A stretch of 64,000 nt of DNA from Ardenticatenaceae bacterium (GCA_020634565.1 JACKBN010000012.1:147819-211818); one strand, 5' to 3'. Shown: positions 24,708 to 34,087, counted from the first letter of the stretch. Translations and numbers: made by a program. The notes: generated by a model not told the origin, from the letters alone.

Positions 24708-27431
24708 ATGTGGAAAAGAATCCTTGTTTTGTTGCTGGCTTTTTGGATAGTCGTCGCTTGTTCGGAAGTGGAGGAAACGCCGGAGGCAACAGCAATCGTT
24801 GAGATGGCAGACACGGCCGTTCCTACCGCCACCGATTTGCCAGTCCCCACCGTGCCGCCTGCATTGACACCCACCATCGTCATTCCCACTGTGGCACCCC
24901 CACCTGGCGAGACGGCCACACCGCTGCCGCCCGCGCCAGAAGCGATCTTCCCGGAGATGCCACGATTTGCGACTTTCAGGGAAACGGCCGTAGACACCGT
25001 TCCCGCCATCTTCCATGATCCCATCGCGCCGGACCTGAGCAACGTAACCATACCCTTTGTCCTCTCGCCAGAGCAGCTGGATCGGCTGGCGGCGGATGGC
25101 TTTGTGGTCAGCCCCGGCGTGGAGAAAGAGTTTTTCACCGTTTATGAGCAGGCGCGTTACGCCAATGTGCCCACCTTCATCACCAGCGATTCACTCCTGC
25201 ACGTTTACCACCTGCTGTTTGACAAGGTACTGCGTACGGCCGAACGCCAATCGTTCATCCCTCTGCTGCGTCAGCTAAATGAAGCCATGCTGGCCCAAAC
25301 TGATTTGCAATACCAGGCCCTGCAAGGCAGCGAGTGGGAAGACGCCGCCTTACGCACCGTTGCCTTCATCGGTATCGGCAGCAAACTGATGGATCCCACC
25401 ACCGAAGTGCCCGCTTATGCCCAAGAACTGGTGGATGCCGAGTTGGCCAATATCGAAGCTGCTTCCGGCATCATGCCCTCGCCACTTTTCCCTGGCCTGG
25501 AAAATGGCGAAGATTACACGCAGTACATTCCGCGCGGCCATTACACCATCAGCGAAGAGCTGACGGCTTACTTCAAGAGCATGATGTGGTACGGCCGTAT
25601 GACCTTCCGCCTAAAAACCAATAATCCCGATGTAGGCCGCGCCGAAACCCGATCGGCTCTGCTACTTATCCACGCCCTGCGCACCGCCCAGGTGAACGGC
25701 CAACCCGCCCTGCAAACCTGGCTCGATCTGTACAATCCCACCGTTTTCTTCGTCGGCCGCAGTGACGATCTGACCGCCTTCCAATACCTGGAGGTGATCG
25801 ACACCGTTTACGGTACCACGCCCGATCTGGCTGCCATCGCCGATGAGAGTCAGCTCGATACTTTCATCGAAGCGGCCAATGAACTGCCGCCGCCGCAAAT
25901 TCTGGGGCTGGTCATTAGCGTCGGTGATGATGTGGAAGAGACAACCAAGGGGTTCCGCTTCATGGGGCAGCGTTTTGTGCCCGATGCCTACATCTTTCGC
26001 CAGCTCATCTACCGCAACGTAGGCACTGCCGACAACCCGCGCATGCTGCCCAAGGGGCTGGACGTGATGGCGGCGATGGGTTCTGACCGTGCCTACGCCA
26101 TTTTGGATGAGCTGGGCGAGACAGAATACGCCAACTACCCGGAGCAGATGGAAAAGATGCAAACCTGGGTCGATGGCCTAACCACCGACGAGTGGACCGA
26201 AACGCTGTACACCACCTGGCTCTACACCTTCGAGCCGTTGCTGGCCGAACCAGGCGTGGGCTATCCCCAGTTTATGCAGAGCGAGGCGTGGCTGGACAAG
26301 CAGCTCAATACCTCGCTGGGCAGCTGGGCCGAGCTCAAGCACGACACCATCCTCTATGCCAAGCAGGTGTATGCCGAACTGGGTGGTGGCGGTGGTGCGC
26401 CGGTACCTTTGCCCGCGCGCGGGTACGTGGAGCCAGTGCCGGAATTTTTCGCCCGGCTAGAAGCGTTGACTACGATGACCGTGGATGGCTTGCAAGAGCG
26501 CGAACTGCTGAATGAGCAGGATTTGAACAGCCTGATGCGGCTGCAAAGCCTGGCCGCTGCCCTGCAAGTAATGGCCGAAAAAGAGCTGCGCGGCGAACCG
26601 CTCACTGAGCAAGAGCATAATCTGATTCGCTTCTACGGCGGCGAACTGGAACACTTGACGATGGCTGCGGCTGACCGCGAAGATGAAGATCCGGCTGCCC
26701 AGCCGATCATGGATGAGGAACCGCAAGCGGCCGTTGTTGCTGACGTAGCCACCGCCCCAGACCCGGACGGGGATGGCAGTCCCAACCCGGTCGTGTTGGA
26801 AGAGGCTGTGGGTCGCATCAACGAGATTTACGTGGTGGTGCCGCTTATCAACGAGGACGGCACCATTCAGCTGCAAGTGGCCAAGGGTGGTGTGTTTGCT
26901 TATTACGAATTCCCCTGGCCTGCCGACGACCGTCTGACTGACGAAAAGTGGCGCGCGATGCTGGATGGTGGCACTGCCCCAGCGCTGCCAGAGTGGACCA
27001 ACAGCTTCTTTACGACGGCCACGGAATATGCCGCTTTCCAACAGGCCATTTACGGCTTCCAAAGCGGCATCAGCCAGGCATATTGGGATTTGGAACCTAC
27101 CTATCTGTATGCAGCCAGTGAAGCGGTGCAAAACCAGTTTGCCCCCGAGCTAGATGCCCTGCGGGCAGCCAGTCAGTACATCGGGCGGCAATGGATTAGC
27201 GCCAGTTATCGCTCCTTCGACATTCAGTCGGAAGACCGGGTGGTGGTGACCGTGCGTGAAAATTGGGAAGATGCGCTTTACAGCTTCACCAATTACCCTG
27301 GCGATGGTGGCGACCCGTCGGCCACACGCGGCCCGTACACCCTAGATGTGACTTACACGTTAGAATACGTTGATAATCGGTGGTTGGTGACCAACGTGGT
27401 GTACAACAACCAGCCGCCCGCCTGGGAATAA
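24708..27431 (+). CDS. DUF3160-domain lipoprotein
   Basis: The 907-aa protein has a lipoprotein signal (WIVVAC, Cys about residue 18) and a Thr/Pro-rich stalk (about 25-85). A large DUF3160 domain occupies nearly all the rest: NVPTFITSDSLLHVYHLLFD near 160, YTQYIPRGHYTISEELTAYF near 270, MRLQSLAAALQVMAEKELRG near 610, and an end region with YTLDVTYTLEYVDNRWLV. DUF3160 proteins are extracytoplasmic and uncharacterised; the helical body has been likened to metalloprotease-like folds, which I cannot confirm here. The Asp/Pro-rich insertion near 690 (APDPDGDGSPNPVVLEE) looks like a Ca-binding or linker loop. It ends 5 nt before the CapA gene, suggesting an operon. Confidence 0.88.
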   Translation: MWKRILVLLLAFWIVVACSEVEETPEATAIVEMADTAVPTATDLPVPTVPPALTPTIVIPTVAPPPGETATPLPPAPEAIFPEMPRFATFRETAVDTVPAIFHDPIAPDLSNVTIPFVLSPEQLDRLAADGFVVSPGVEKEFFTVYEQARYANVPTFITSDSLLHVYHLLFDKVLRTAERQSFIPLLRQLNEAMLAQTDLQYQALQGSEWEDAALRTVAFIGIGSKLMDPTTEVPAYAQELVDAELANIEAASGIMPSPLFPGLENGEDYTQYIPRGHYTISEELTAYFKSMMWYGRMTFRLKTNNPDVGRAETRSALLLIHALRTAQVNGQPALQTWLDLYNPTVFFVGRSDDLTAFQYLEVIDTVYGTTPDLAAIADESQLDTFIEAANELPPPQILGLVISVGDDVEETTKGFRFMGQRFVPDAYIFRQLIYRNVGTADNPRMLPKGLDVMAAMGSDRAYAILDELGETEYANYPEQMEKMQTWVDGLTTDEWTETLYTTWLYTFEPLLAEPGVGYPQFMQSEAWLDKQLNTSLGSWAELKHDTILYAKQVYAELGGGGGAPVPLPARGYVEPVPEFFARLEALTTMTVDGLQERELLNEQDLNSLMRLQSLAAALQVMAEKELRGEPLTEQEHNLIRFYGGELEHLTMAAADREDEDPAAQPIMDEEPQAAVVADVATAPDPDGDGSPNPVVLEEAVGRINEIYVVVPLINEDGTIQLQVAKGGVFAYYEFPWPADDRLTDEKWRAMLDGGTAPALPEWTNSFFTTATEYAAFQQAIYGFQSGISQAYWDLEPTYLYAASEAVQNQFAPELDALRAASQYIGRQWISASYRSFDIQSEDRVVVTVRENWEDALYSFTNYPGDGGDPSATRGPYTLDVTYTLEYVDNRWLVTNVVYNNQPPAWE

Positions 27432-27436
27432 GAAGC

Positions 27437-29098
27437 GTGACGATTCGTCACAAAGCGCTTTTGGCGCTGCTGGCCCTTTTCCTGCCGCTGCTGCTTTTGC
27501 TGGGGCGGCAGGTAGGGCGGGTGCCGTCGGGAACGGCCGTTCCCCCCGTTCCCGATCTCTCAGCTTACCCGTGGGTGTATTTGCGCGACGGCCGTTCCCT
27601 AACCCCAAATGAACCCGTGGTTGAAATCATTGCCGTGGGGGACGTCTTGCTGGGCCGGGGTGTAGCCGAGGTAGACGATCCCCTGGCTTACGTGGCCCCC
27701 TGGCTGCGCGCCGCCGATCTGACGCTGGGTAATTTAGAGTCGGTTATCGGGGCGGTGGGTACACCCAAAAGCGCCCCACCTGGCGAACCCCAACCGATCA
27801 TTTTGAATGCGCCGGAAACGGCCGTAACCCACCTCACCAGCGCCGGTTTTGATTTGCTCTCATTGGCGAACAACCACAGTTTGGATTATGACGGGGCGGG
27901 ATTGGCGGAAACGGCCGTTCGTCTTCAGCAAGCCGGGATCGTACCGTTGGGTGTTGGTCCAAATGAAAATGCCGCCTACCAGCCGCTCATCCGCGAGGTG
28001 AACGGGGTGCGGTTGGCGTTTTTGGCGTTGAACGGCGTGCCGGAGCCGGGGGGCAGTAATCAGTTGTCGGTAATCAGTGAGCAGTGGGTGCGGGCGGAGT
28101 GGGATGTGGCGCGGGCGGTGGCGGCGGTGGCCGAGGCGCGGCAGCAGGTTGATGTGGTGATTGTGTCACTGCATTGGGGCTTTGAGTACGATTTGCAGCC
28201 CGATCCGTGGCAGGAAACGGCCGTACTATCCTTGCTTGCTGCCGGGGCGGATGTGGTGCTGGGGCATCATCCGTACGTGGCGCAAGCGATCACGGTGGAT
28301 CGCCAATCGGGGCAGCTGGTGGCTTACAGCCTGGGTAACTTTGTTTTTGACCAATCGCAGGAACCGACCAACCAGGGGCTGGCGCTGCGTTTTTTTGTGG
28401 ATGGCGATGGCTTGCGTGCGGCGCAGCTGCTGCCCATCTGGTCTGGGTCGCAACCACGATTGATGACTCTGACTGAGGCGGAACCATTGCTGGCCCGCAT
28501 CGCGCCGGAGCCGCCTTACGTGGCTTTTGCTTGCGACGCCACTGGCTGCGCTTCGGTGGGCGAGGTTGATGGCGATGGCGAAACGGGCTTGTTCTGGTCT
28601 GGGGCTATCGACCTGACGGGGGATGGCGTGCCGGAAACGATTCGTCGGGCCGGGGAGCGGCTGACGGTGTATGAGGGGGAAACGGCCGTCTGGCAAAGCC
28701 CGGAGGCGTGGCGGGTGGTGGACGTGGCACTGGGGGACCCCAATGACGACGGTCGTTTTGAGCTGCTGCTGGCCATCTGGCAAACCGATGCTGAAGGGCA
28801 CACCCGTAGCCAACCGTACATCGTGGGGCATCGGGGCGGCGAATATCAGCTTTTGTGGGGTGGGCGTCCGGTCAACACGCCCATCCTGGCCGTGGAGCTA
28901 GGCGATGTGGATGGCGATGGGGCGCAGGAACTGGTTGTACTGGAGGACCAGGGCGAGGCGCAAACAGTAGCGGTGTGGCGCTGGCAGGGGTGGAGCTTTA
29001 GTTTGGTGTGGCGCAGTGAAAACGGCCGTTACCAAGATTTAACAGTACAGCCAGGTAGGGAGAGCCAGCCACCACTGATCATCACCCATGAGCGGTAG
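27437..29098 (+). CDS. CapA-family (poly-gamma-glutamate synthesis) protein with FG-GAP-like C-terminus
   Basis: The 553-aa protein has a signal anchor (LLALLALFLPLLLLLG). A CapA metallophosphatase-like domain follows (VVEIIAVGDVLLGRGV near 55, LGNLESVIG, FDLLSLANNHSLDYDG near 140, VVIVSLHWGFEY near 230, ADVVLGHHPYVAQ near 270, YSLGNFVFDQ near 295). The last 200 residues hold FG-GAP/VCBS-type Asp-rich repeats (GEVDGDGETGLFW, VALGDPNDDGRFEL, VELGDVDGDGAQEL). CapA proteins act on capsule or amide polymers outside the membrane. The start is GTG at 27437, since no ATG precedes the signal and the gene follows the DUF3160 stop at once. The stretch SNQLSVISEQW near 210 derives from a dispersed repeat (28056-28085). 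Confidence 0.87.
   Translation: MTIRHKALLALLALFLPLLLLLGRQVGRVPSGTAVPPVPDLSAYPWVYLRDGRSLTPNEPVVEIIAVGDVLLGRGVAEVDDPLAYVAPWLRAADLTLGNLESVIGAVGTPKSAPPGEPQPIILNAPETAVTHLTSAGFDLLSLANNHSLDYDGAGLAETAVRLQQAGIVPLGVGPNENAAYQPLIREVNGVRLAFLALNGVPEPGGSNQLSVISEQWVRAEWDVARAVAAVAEARQQVDVVIVSLHWGFEYDLQPDPWQETAVLSLLAAGADVVLGHHPYVAQAITVDRQSGQLVAYSLGNFVFDQSQEPTNQGLALRFFVDGDGLRAAQLLPIWSGSQPRLMTLTEAEPLLARIAPEPPYVAFACDATGCASVGEVDGDGETGLFWSGAIDLTGDGVPETIRRAGERLTVYEGETAVWQSPEAWRVVDVALGDPNDDGRFELLLAIWQTDAEGHTRSQPYIVGHRGGEYQLLWGGRPVNTPILAVELGDVDGDGAQELVVLEDQGEAQTVAVWRWQGWSFSLVWRSENGRYQDLTVQPGRESQPPLIITHER
28056..28085 (+). repeat. TAATCAGT-type repeat inside the CapA gene
   Basis: AGTAATCAGTTGTCGGTAATCAGTGAG-type units match the intergenic repeats at 50815-50880 and 62677-62731. 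It is translated in frame as NQLSVISEQ. Confidence 0.55.
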
Positions 29099-29151
29099 CT
29101 TTGTGCATTGTTTACAAAAAAGAGCAAATTCATTCTTGCAATTTGTTGAGT

Positions 29152-29180
29152 TTGCCTGTATATTTGTGATCACATATCAA
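29152..29180 (+). promoter_or_regulatory. Promoter with palindromic operator upstream of the GntR gene
   Basis: TTGCCT (29152-29157), a 17-nt spacer and TATCAA (29175-29180) form a weak promoter. The perfect palindrome TGTGATCACA (29165-29174) fills the spacer up to the -10 box, the expected place for a repressor such as the GntR protein it precedes (inference). Confidence 0.45.
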
Positions 29181-29217
29181 AAATCACAGATTAACAATCG
29201 TAAGCTTTGGGCAAAAT

Positions 29218-29871
29218 ATGGATTTACTCATAGATCCTCTGCAAAAAACAGTCACGGATATCCTGGTTGAGCAAATTCGCAAGGAAATTATTCGCGGCGT
29301 TTACCCGCCAGGGTCGCGACTGCGTTTACGCGATTTGGCTGACCGTTTTAACGTCAGCACCATGCCCATCCGTGAAGCCCTACAGCTGCTAGAATCTGAA
29401 GGCTTGGCAACGAGTGAAGCCCGCAAGGGGTTCAAGGTTACCGAGCTGACCCCTAATGAGTTACAAGACATTTACGATATGCGCGCCACGCTGGAGTCGA
29501 TGGCGACCCGGTTGGCCGTGCCTCATATTTCTGATGAAATCATTGCTGCCATGCGCGAAGTTATTGGGAAAATTGATGCCGTTCAGGATGATGCCTCTCT
29601 TGTGGTTGAGCTGAATAACGATTTTCACGCGCTCATCTACACGGCTTCCGGGCGCACCCATCTTGCTTCTGTCATCAACATGCTACGCCACCGAGTGGCT
29701 CATTACTTCCACAACTACATGATAGAGCTGGGCTCTCATGCGCAAACAGATCACCTCGATATTATTCAGGCCTGCCAGGATCGCGACGCCGAGCGCGCCG
29801 CAGAGATCATGTTTGGGCACATTGATAGAGCTGGGCGTGCTGTTGTGGCGCACGCCCAAAAATCAGCTTAG
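29218..29871 (+). CDS. GntR-family regulator, FCD (FadR) subfamily
   Basis: The 217-aa protein has an N-terminal winged helix (residues about 8-70: VTDILVEQIRKEIIRGVYPP, LRLRDLADRFNVSTMPIREA, LESEGLATSEARKGFKV). An all-helical FCD effector domain follows (about 80-210) with the usual metal/ligand residues in DIYDMRATLES, NNDFHALIY and HLDIIQACQDRD. FCD regulators typically sense organic acids or aromatic catabolites and repress neighbouring catabolic genes. It lies directly upstream of, and in line with, the ring-cleavage operon, so it is the likely regulator. The start is ATG at 29218; no strong Shine-Dalgarno is seen. Confidence 0.9.
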   Translation: MDLLIDPLQKTVTDILVEQIRKEIIRGVYPPGSRLRLRDLADRFNVSTMPIREALQLLESEGLATSEARKGFKVTELTPNELQDIYDMRATLESMATRLAVPHISDEIIAAMREVIGKIDAVQDDASLVVELNNDFHALIYTASGRTHLASVINMLRHRVAHYFHNYMIELGSHAQTDHLDIIQACQDRDAERAAEIMFGHIDRAGRAVVAHAQKSA

Positions 29872-30110
29872 TACCAACTGTATATTCAGTAACCCTAAAA
29901 AGTAAGAAACGACCGTCACTTGCGGAACCAAATTTATTAAACAGAGGCTTGCCCTTAGATGGGCAACACGCAGCCATGCACTGACTGATTGTCAGATGGC
30001 TTGTGATTCTGCACGCATGCCTAGACCCGATTTGCTTGCGGTGTGTTTGGGCTGCCTGTGCGGCACCAGCGACCCGGTAGCTGGGTAAAAAATGATTGAT
30101 TGGAGGAAGA

Positions 30111-31103
30111 ATGAGTAGGTTTTTTCAGCTGGGCACTTTTTCTGTGGCGGGATGCGCGCCATTTGCGGGCATTGTTGTTGATGAACAGGTAGTAGCCGTG
30201 TCTGCTTTAGCGCGTATGGGGTATTCGGTTTCTGGCGCTGATAGCGTTTTGGGACTGCTGCAAGCGTGGGAAGCGAACAATGTGGTGTTGGAAACGGCCG
30301 TTGCCGACCCTGCCTTCTCATCTTTACCTGCCACACCCCTAGACAGCGTACAGATTCATGCCCCGATTTTGTATCCGCGCCAGATTTTCTGTGCAGGTGC
30401 CAACTATCGCCAGCACGTGATTGATTTGATTGTTGACCAGAATCGAAGCCCCGAAACGCAGCAGATGAGTGCGGAAGAACGGCGCGCCTGGGGTGCCCAG
30501 ATGATGGACAAACGGGCCGCGCATGGGCAGCCGTACATCTTCACCAAAATTCCTTCCACCATTAGTGGCCCGTTTGACGCGGTGGTGATTCCTCATGATG
30601 CAGAACAGCCCGATTGGGAACTGGAGCTGGTGGTGGTCATTGGTAAAACGGCCCGGCGTGTTTCGCGTGAAAATGCCCTGGAATATGTGGCGGGCTACAC
30701 CATCGCCAATGATGTGACCAACCGCGAGAAGGTGCATCGCCAGGATATGAAGGCGATTGGTTCGGATTGGCTGGCGGGCAAATGCTCACCCGGTTATTTG
30801 CCGATGGGGCCATTCTTGACGCCAGCGCAGTTTGTAGAGGATCCGCAAAAACTGCATCTGACGCTCAAACTAAATGGGGACACGATGCAGGACCAGACGG
30901 CCGATGACATGATTTTTGACATTGCTCGCCTGCTGGAATATGCCTCGCAGTTGGCGGTGCTTTGGCCGGGGGATGTGCTGCTGACAGGGTCGCCAAAGGG
31001 GAATGGGACGCATTACGGCCGTTTCCTCCAACCAGGCGACGTGATGGAAGGCACAATTACCGGGCTGGGCACCATGCGCACCCCTTGCGTAGCTGAGGAA
31101 TAA
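30111..31103 (+). CDS. Fumarylacetoacetate hydrolase-family protein
   Basis: The 330-aa enzyme has the FAH C-terminal fold: IFCAGANYRQHVIDL near 97, TKIPSTISGPFDAVVIP near 150, DWELELVVVIGKTARRV near 170, GYTIANDVTNREKVH near 200, and LTGSPKGNGTHYGRFLQPGD near 295. Members hydrolyse or hydrate 2-keto-4-pentenoate-type or acylpyruvate products of ring cleavage, using Mg2+ held by the Glu/Asp residues in these motifs. It is first in the ring-cleavage operon, 4 nt before the amidohydrolase gene. The start is ATG at 30111 with TGGAGGAAGA upstream; the in-frame ATG at 30096 has no ribosome-binding site. Confidence 0.9.
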   Translation: MSRFFQLGTFSVAGCAPFAGIVVDEQVVAVSALARMGYSVSGADSVLGLLQAWEANNVVLETAVADPAFSSLPATPLDSVQIHAPILYPRQIFCAGANYRQHVIDLIVDQNRSPETQQMSAEERRAWGAQMMDKRAAHGQPYIFTKIPSTISGPFDAVVIPHDAEQPDWELELVVVIGKTARRVSRENALEYVAGYTIANDVTNREKVHRQDMKAIGSDWLAGKCSPGYLPMGPFLTPAQFVEDPQKLHLTLKLNGDTMQDQTADDMIFDIARLLEYASQLAVLWPGDVLLTGSPKGNGTHYGRFLQPGDVMEGTITGLGTMRTPCVAEE

Positions 31104-31107
31104 GCTG

Positions 31108-32208
31108 ATGGATGCTGTGGTACATGGCTGCGGCCACGACGGTGAATTTTTATACACGCCCCGCGATTCTGCTTTGGCGCAAAAGATACGGGCTGGGGAA
31201 CGGCCGTTTACTATCGATTTGCATTGCCACATTGCCACGCCAGCCGTCGAGATGCTGGTTAAAGATATGCCGCAAAAGCAGGCGGAACCGGCGATTCGTG
31301 TGCAGCAGTTTGGCGAAAAATCGTCACTGGTGAACGCTAAAATCTTTTCGTCAGACATTATGCGGGCTCGCCTGGCCAATATTGACACACGCCTCAACGA
31401 AATGGAGGCGATGGGGGTTGATCTGCAACTGGTTAGCGCGTCGCCGGGGCAATATTACTACTGGGCTGACTATGACCTGGCCGCAGAGATTGTACGTTTG
31501 CAGAACGAAAATATTGCGGAAGTGTGCGCCAAATATCCCAAGCAGTTTTTGGGGTTAGGCGCAGTAGCGCCGCAGCATCCGGAATTGGCCGTGGCGCAGT
31601 TGGAAACGGCCGTAACCCGCTACGGCCTCAAAGGACTCATCATCTCCACTCACGTCGGTGACAAAGATTTGTCCGACCCCAGCTATGAAAAATTCTGGGC
31701 AAAAGCAGAAGAGCTGAACGCCGTCATTTTTATTCACCCGCTGGGCTCGCCGTTGGGGGAGCGCATTAATTCGCACTATTTAGGCAACATCATCGGCCAA
31801 CCCATTGAAACGACAATTGCGCTCTCCAAACTGATTTTTGACGGCGTGTTAGATCGGTATCCGGCGCTCAAGCTGTTGGCGGCTCACGGCGGTGGGTATT
31901 TGCCCGCCTACATTGGCCGGACCGACCACGGTTATGCCGTACGACCAGAAATTGACCGGCTCAAACAAAAACCGAGCGACTATCTAAAGCAGATTTATTT
32001 TGACAATCTTGTTTACAAGCCAGAAGCCGTGCAGGCGCTCATTGCCGAAGTTGGCCTGTCCCAAGTTGTAGTAGGCACCGATTATCCCTTTGACATGGGG
32101 CAATATGCCGTGCATGAAGTTGTAGACGCCATAGACGGGCTAACTGAGGCTGAAAAAGCGTTGATTTTTTCTGGCAATGCGGCCCGGCTGCTAAATTTGG
32201 AAATTTGA
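31108..32208 (+). CDS. Amidohydrolase-family protein, ACMSD/resorcylate-decarboxylase-like
   Basis: The 366-aa metal enzyme is of the amidohydrolase-2 group, which includes aminocarboxymuconate-semialdehyde decarboxylase and non-oxidative aromatic acid decarboxylases. Metal-site motifs are DLHCHIATP near residue 37, FIHPLG near 210, AHGGGYLPAYIGR near 257, and GTDYPFDMG near 325. The N-terminus before the barrel (about 35 residues) is longer than in many relatives. In this operon it probably decarboxylates either the aromatic acid or the ring-cleaved product (inference). The start is ATG at 31108, after GAGGAATAAGCTG and 4 nt from the previous stop. Confidence 0.87.
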   Translation: MDAVVHGCGHDGEFLYTPRDSALAQKIRAGERPFTIDLHCHIATPAVEMLVKDMPQKQAEPAIRVQQFGEKSSLVNAKIFSSDIMRARLANIDTRLNEMEAMGVDLQLVSASPGQYYYWADYDLAAEIVRLQNENIAEVCAKYPKQFLGLGAVAPQHPELAVAQLETAVTRYGLKGLIISTHVGDKDLSDPSYEKFWAKAEELNAVIFIHPLGSPLGERINSHYLGNIIGQPIETTIALSKLIFDGVLDRYPALKLLAAHGGGYLPAYIGRTDHGYAVRPEIDRLKQKPSDYLKQIYFDNLVYKPEAVQALIAEVGLSQVVVGTDYPFDMGQYAVHEVVDAIDGLTEAEKALIFSGNAARLLNLEI

Positions 32209-32255
32209 TTCAAAGCTGATTGGCTTTACATAAAATAATTCAAGGAGAACCGAAA

Positions 32256-33275
32256 ATGAGTGGACGATTGCTTTCGCATTTAGCACATGTTGAGCTGATT
32301 TCCCCCAAACCAGAGGAATCGGTGGCATTTTTCAAGGATGTGGTGGGTATGCAGGAAGTAACCCGGGTGGGCGACTCGGTGTATCTGCGCTGCTGGAGCG
32401 ATTATTACCACAGCAGCCTGATTATTACCGCTGGTCAGCAGGCAGCTATGGGCCACGCCTCCTGGCGCACCGATGGGCCAGAGCAGCTAGAAGAGGCGGT
32501 GCAGCGTATTGAAGCGTCTGGCGTTACGGGAGAATGGGTTAATGAATCTGTTGGTCATGGCCCGGCTTATCGTTTCAAGGGGCCGGGTGGTCACGAGATG
32601 GAAATTTTCTGGGAAGTAGAAAAATATAAGGGCACAGGTGCGCTTAAATCTACCTATCCAGATCGGCCGCAGAAGCAGTTGGGCATTGGCATTGAGCCTC
32701 GCCAGCTGGACCATATTACCGTGGCGACGGGCAACGTGCGCCAGCATGCGGCCTGGTTCCGCGAAACGCTGCGCTTCCGCGACATGGCCTACATTGGCAT
32801 GGATGACAATCCAGAGTTCTACATTTTTGGCGTGCTCACCACGAATGAAAAATCCCACGATTTGGGCATGGCTGGCGATTTTTCCGGGATTCCAGGCCGC
32901 ATTCACCATCTGGCGTTTTGGTTGGAGTCGAATGATGAGATGTATCGCGCCGCCAGCTTGTTGGCTGAGGCGGGCACGCCCATTGAGTATGGGGTGGGGC
33001 GGCATGGCATTGGTGAGCAAACGTATCTTTATTTCCGCGAGCCGGGTGGCATACGGATTGAGATGAACACGGGCGGGTATCGCAATTACGTGCCCGATTG
33101 GGAACCTCAGGTGTGGAAAGGTTCGGAAGGGCCAAACAGTATGTTCCGCAATATTCCCATGCCTGAATCCATGTTTGAGGCGTTTCCCTCGCCTGAGCAA
33201 GGGTTTGCCATTGGTGAAGCTGAAATGGCGATGGGCAAGAGCATCAACGCCAAAGACGTGGTCGTGGATATTTAA
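32256..33275 (+). CDS. Extradiol ring-cleavage dioxygenase, VOC superfamily
   Basis: The 339-aa enzyme is of the type I extradiol family, cleaving a catechol-type ring next to the two hydroxyls with Fe(II) and O2. It has two VOC modules. The N-terminal one starts LLSHLAHVELISPKPEESVA. The C-terminal one carries the metal ligands: His in LDHITVATGNV (about 150), His in IHHLAFWLES (about 217) and Glu in GGIRIEMNTGGY (about 265). The acid-base His/Tyr region (GRHGIGEQTYLYFREPGG) is also present. The start is ATG at 32256 after AAGGAGAACCG. This is the central ring-opening enzyme of the cluster; the substrate cannot be told from sequence. Confidence 0.9.
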   Translation: MSGRLLSHLAHVELISPKPEESVAFFKDVVGMQEVTRVGDSVYLRCWSDYYHSSLIITAGQQAAMGHASWRTDGPEQLEEAVQRIEASGVTGEWVNESVGHGPAYRFKGPGGHEMEIFWEVEKYKGTGALKSTYPDRPQKQLGIGIEPRQLDHITVATGNVRQHAAWFRETLRFRDMAYIGMDDNPEFYIFGVLTTNEKSHDLGMAGDFSGIPGRIHHLAFWLESNDEMYRAASLLAEAGTPIEYGVGRHGIGEQTYLYFREPGGIRIEMNTGGYRNYVPDWEPQVWKGSEGPNSMFRNIPMPESMFEAFPSPEQGFAIGEAEMAMGKSINAKDVVVDI

Positions 33276-33288
33276 TTGAGGTGACGTT

Positions 33289-34077
33289 ATGACTGAGGAA
33301 ACGGCCGTTCCCCAAATCATCGATCTTTCTCACCTGATCCAAAGTAGCCCGGAGGGTACACCTCCTTTTCAGCAGGTGAACATCGAATACAGTAATCACA
33401 ATCAGGGTGCACAGGAAGCCGTAGGCATGTTTGGCATTTCGCAAGAGGTGCTGCGCGATGGCGAGGCATGGGCGGTGGAGACATTTACCAAGCTCGGGAC
33501 GCATAGCGCCACCCATGTGGATGCACCGCTCCACTACAACAGCATCATTCAAGGCAAGCCCGCACAGAGCATTGACGAGCTGCCGCTGCACTGGTTTTTT
33601 GCGCCAGGGGTTAAGCTGGATTTCCGGCACAAGGCGGATGGCGAAGGCGTAACGACCGATGAGATCCAGGCAGAACTGGAGCGAATTGGCCACACGTTGC
33701 AACCGCGTGACATTGTGCTGATATGGACCGGTCGTGACGAATTTTACGGCCAGCCCGACTACTTTTTGCGGGGTTGCGGCGTTACAGCGGAGGCCACCCA
33801 CTGGTTGTACGAGCAGGGTGTTCGGGTGATGGGCATTGATGCCTGGGGTTGGGATCGGCCGTTGAATGTACAGGCGGAAGAAGCGAAAGCCCAAAATGCA
33901 CCGGGCATTTTCTGGGCCGCGCATCAGACCAACCTGCCATATTCTCAGATTGAGCGTTTGTGCAATTTAGGAGCCATTCCCGCGCATGGTTTTACCGTGG
34001 CCTGTTTTCCACTGAAGATCGAGCGTGGCAGCGCCGCTCCGGCGCGTGTGGTAGCAATTTTAAACGGCAGCAAATAA
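33289..34077 (+). CDS. Cyclase-family (kynurenine-formamidase-like) hydrolase
   Basis: The 262-aa protein is of the cyclase/KynB fold. It has the metal-binding motif KLGTHSATHVDAPLHY near residue 63, and later DIVLIWTGRDEFYGQ and AHGFTVACFPLKIERG. The family comprises Zn/Mn hydrolases such as arylformamidase and isatin hydrolase. The start is ATG at 33289 with GAGGTGACGTT upstream, 13 nt after the dioxygenase stop. Within this operon it may hydrolyse an amide, lactone or lactam formed from the aromatic substrate (inference). The presence of an ACMSD-like and a FAD hydroxylase gene recalls kynurenine catabolism, but the dioxygenase here is not of the 3-hydroxyanthranilate (cupin) type. Confidence 0.88.
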   Translation: MTEETAVPQIIDLSHLIQSSPEGTPPFQQVNIEYSNHNQGAQEAVGMFGISQEVLRDGEAWAVETFTKLGTHSATHVDAPLHYNSIIQGKPAQSIDELPLHWFFAPGVKLDFRHKADGEGVTTDEIQAELERIGHTLQPRDIVLIWTGRDEFYGQPDYFLRGCGVTAEATHWLYEQGVRVMGIDAWGWDRPLNVQAEEAKAQNAPGIFWAAHQTNLPYSQIERLCNLGAIPAHGFTVACFPLKIERGSAAPARVVAILNGSK

Positions 34078-34087
34078 GGAGATTCCC

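Noticed and set aside
29872..30110. Possible riboswitch or small RNA in the 239-nt leader of the ring-cleavage operon
   Set aside because: Only short, unrelated inverted repeats are visible (for example TTGCCC/GGGCAA near 29950) and no known riboswitch core.
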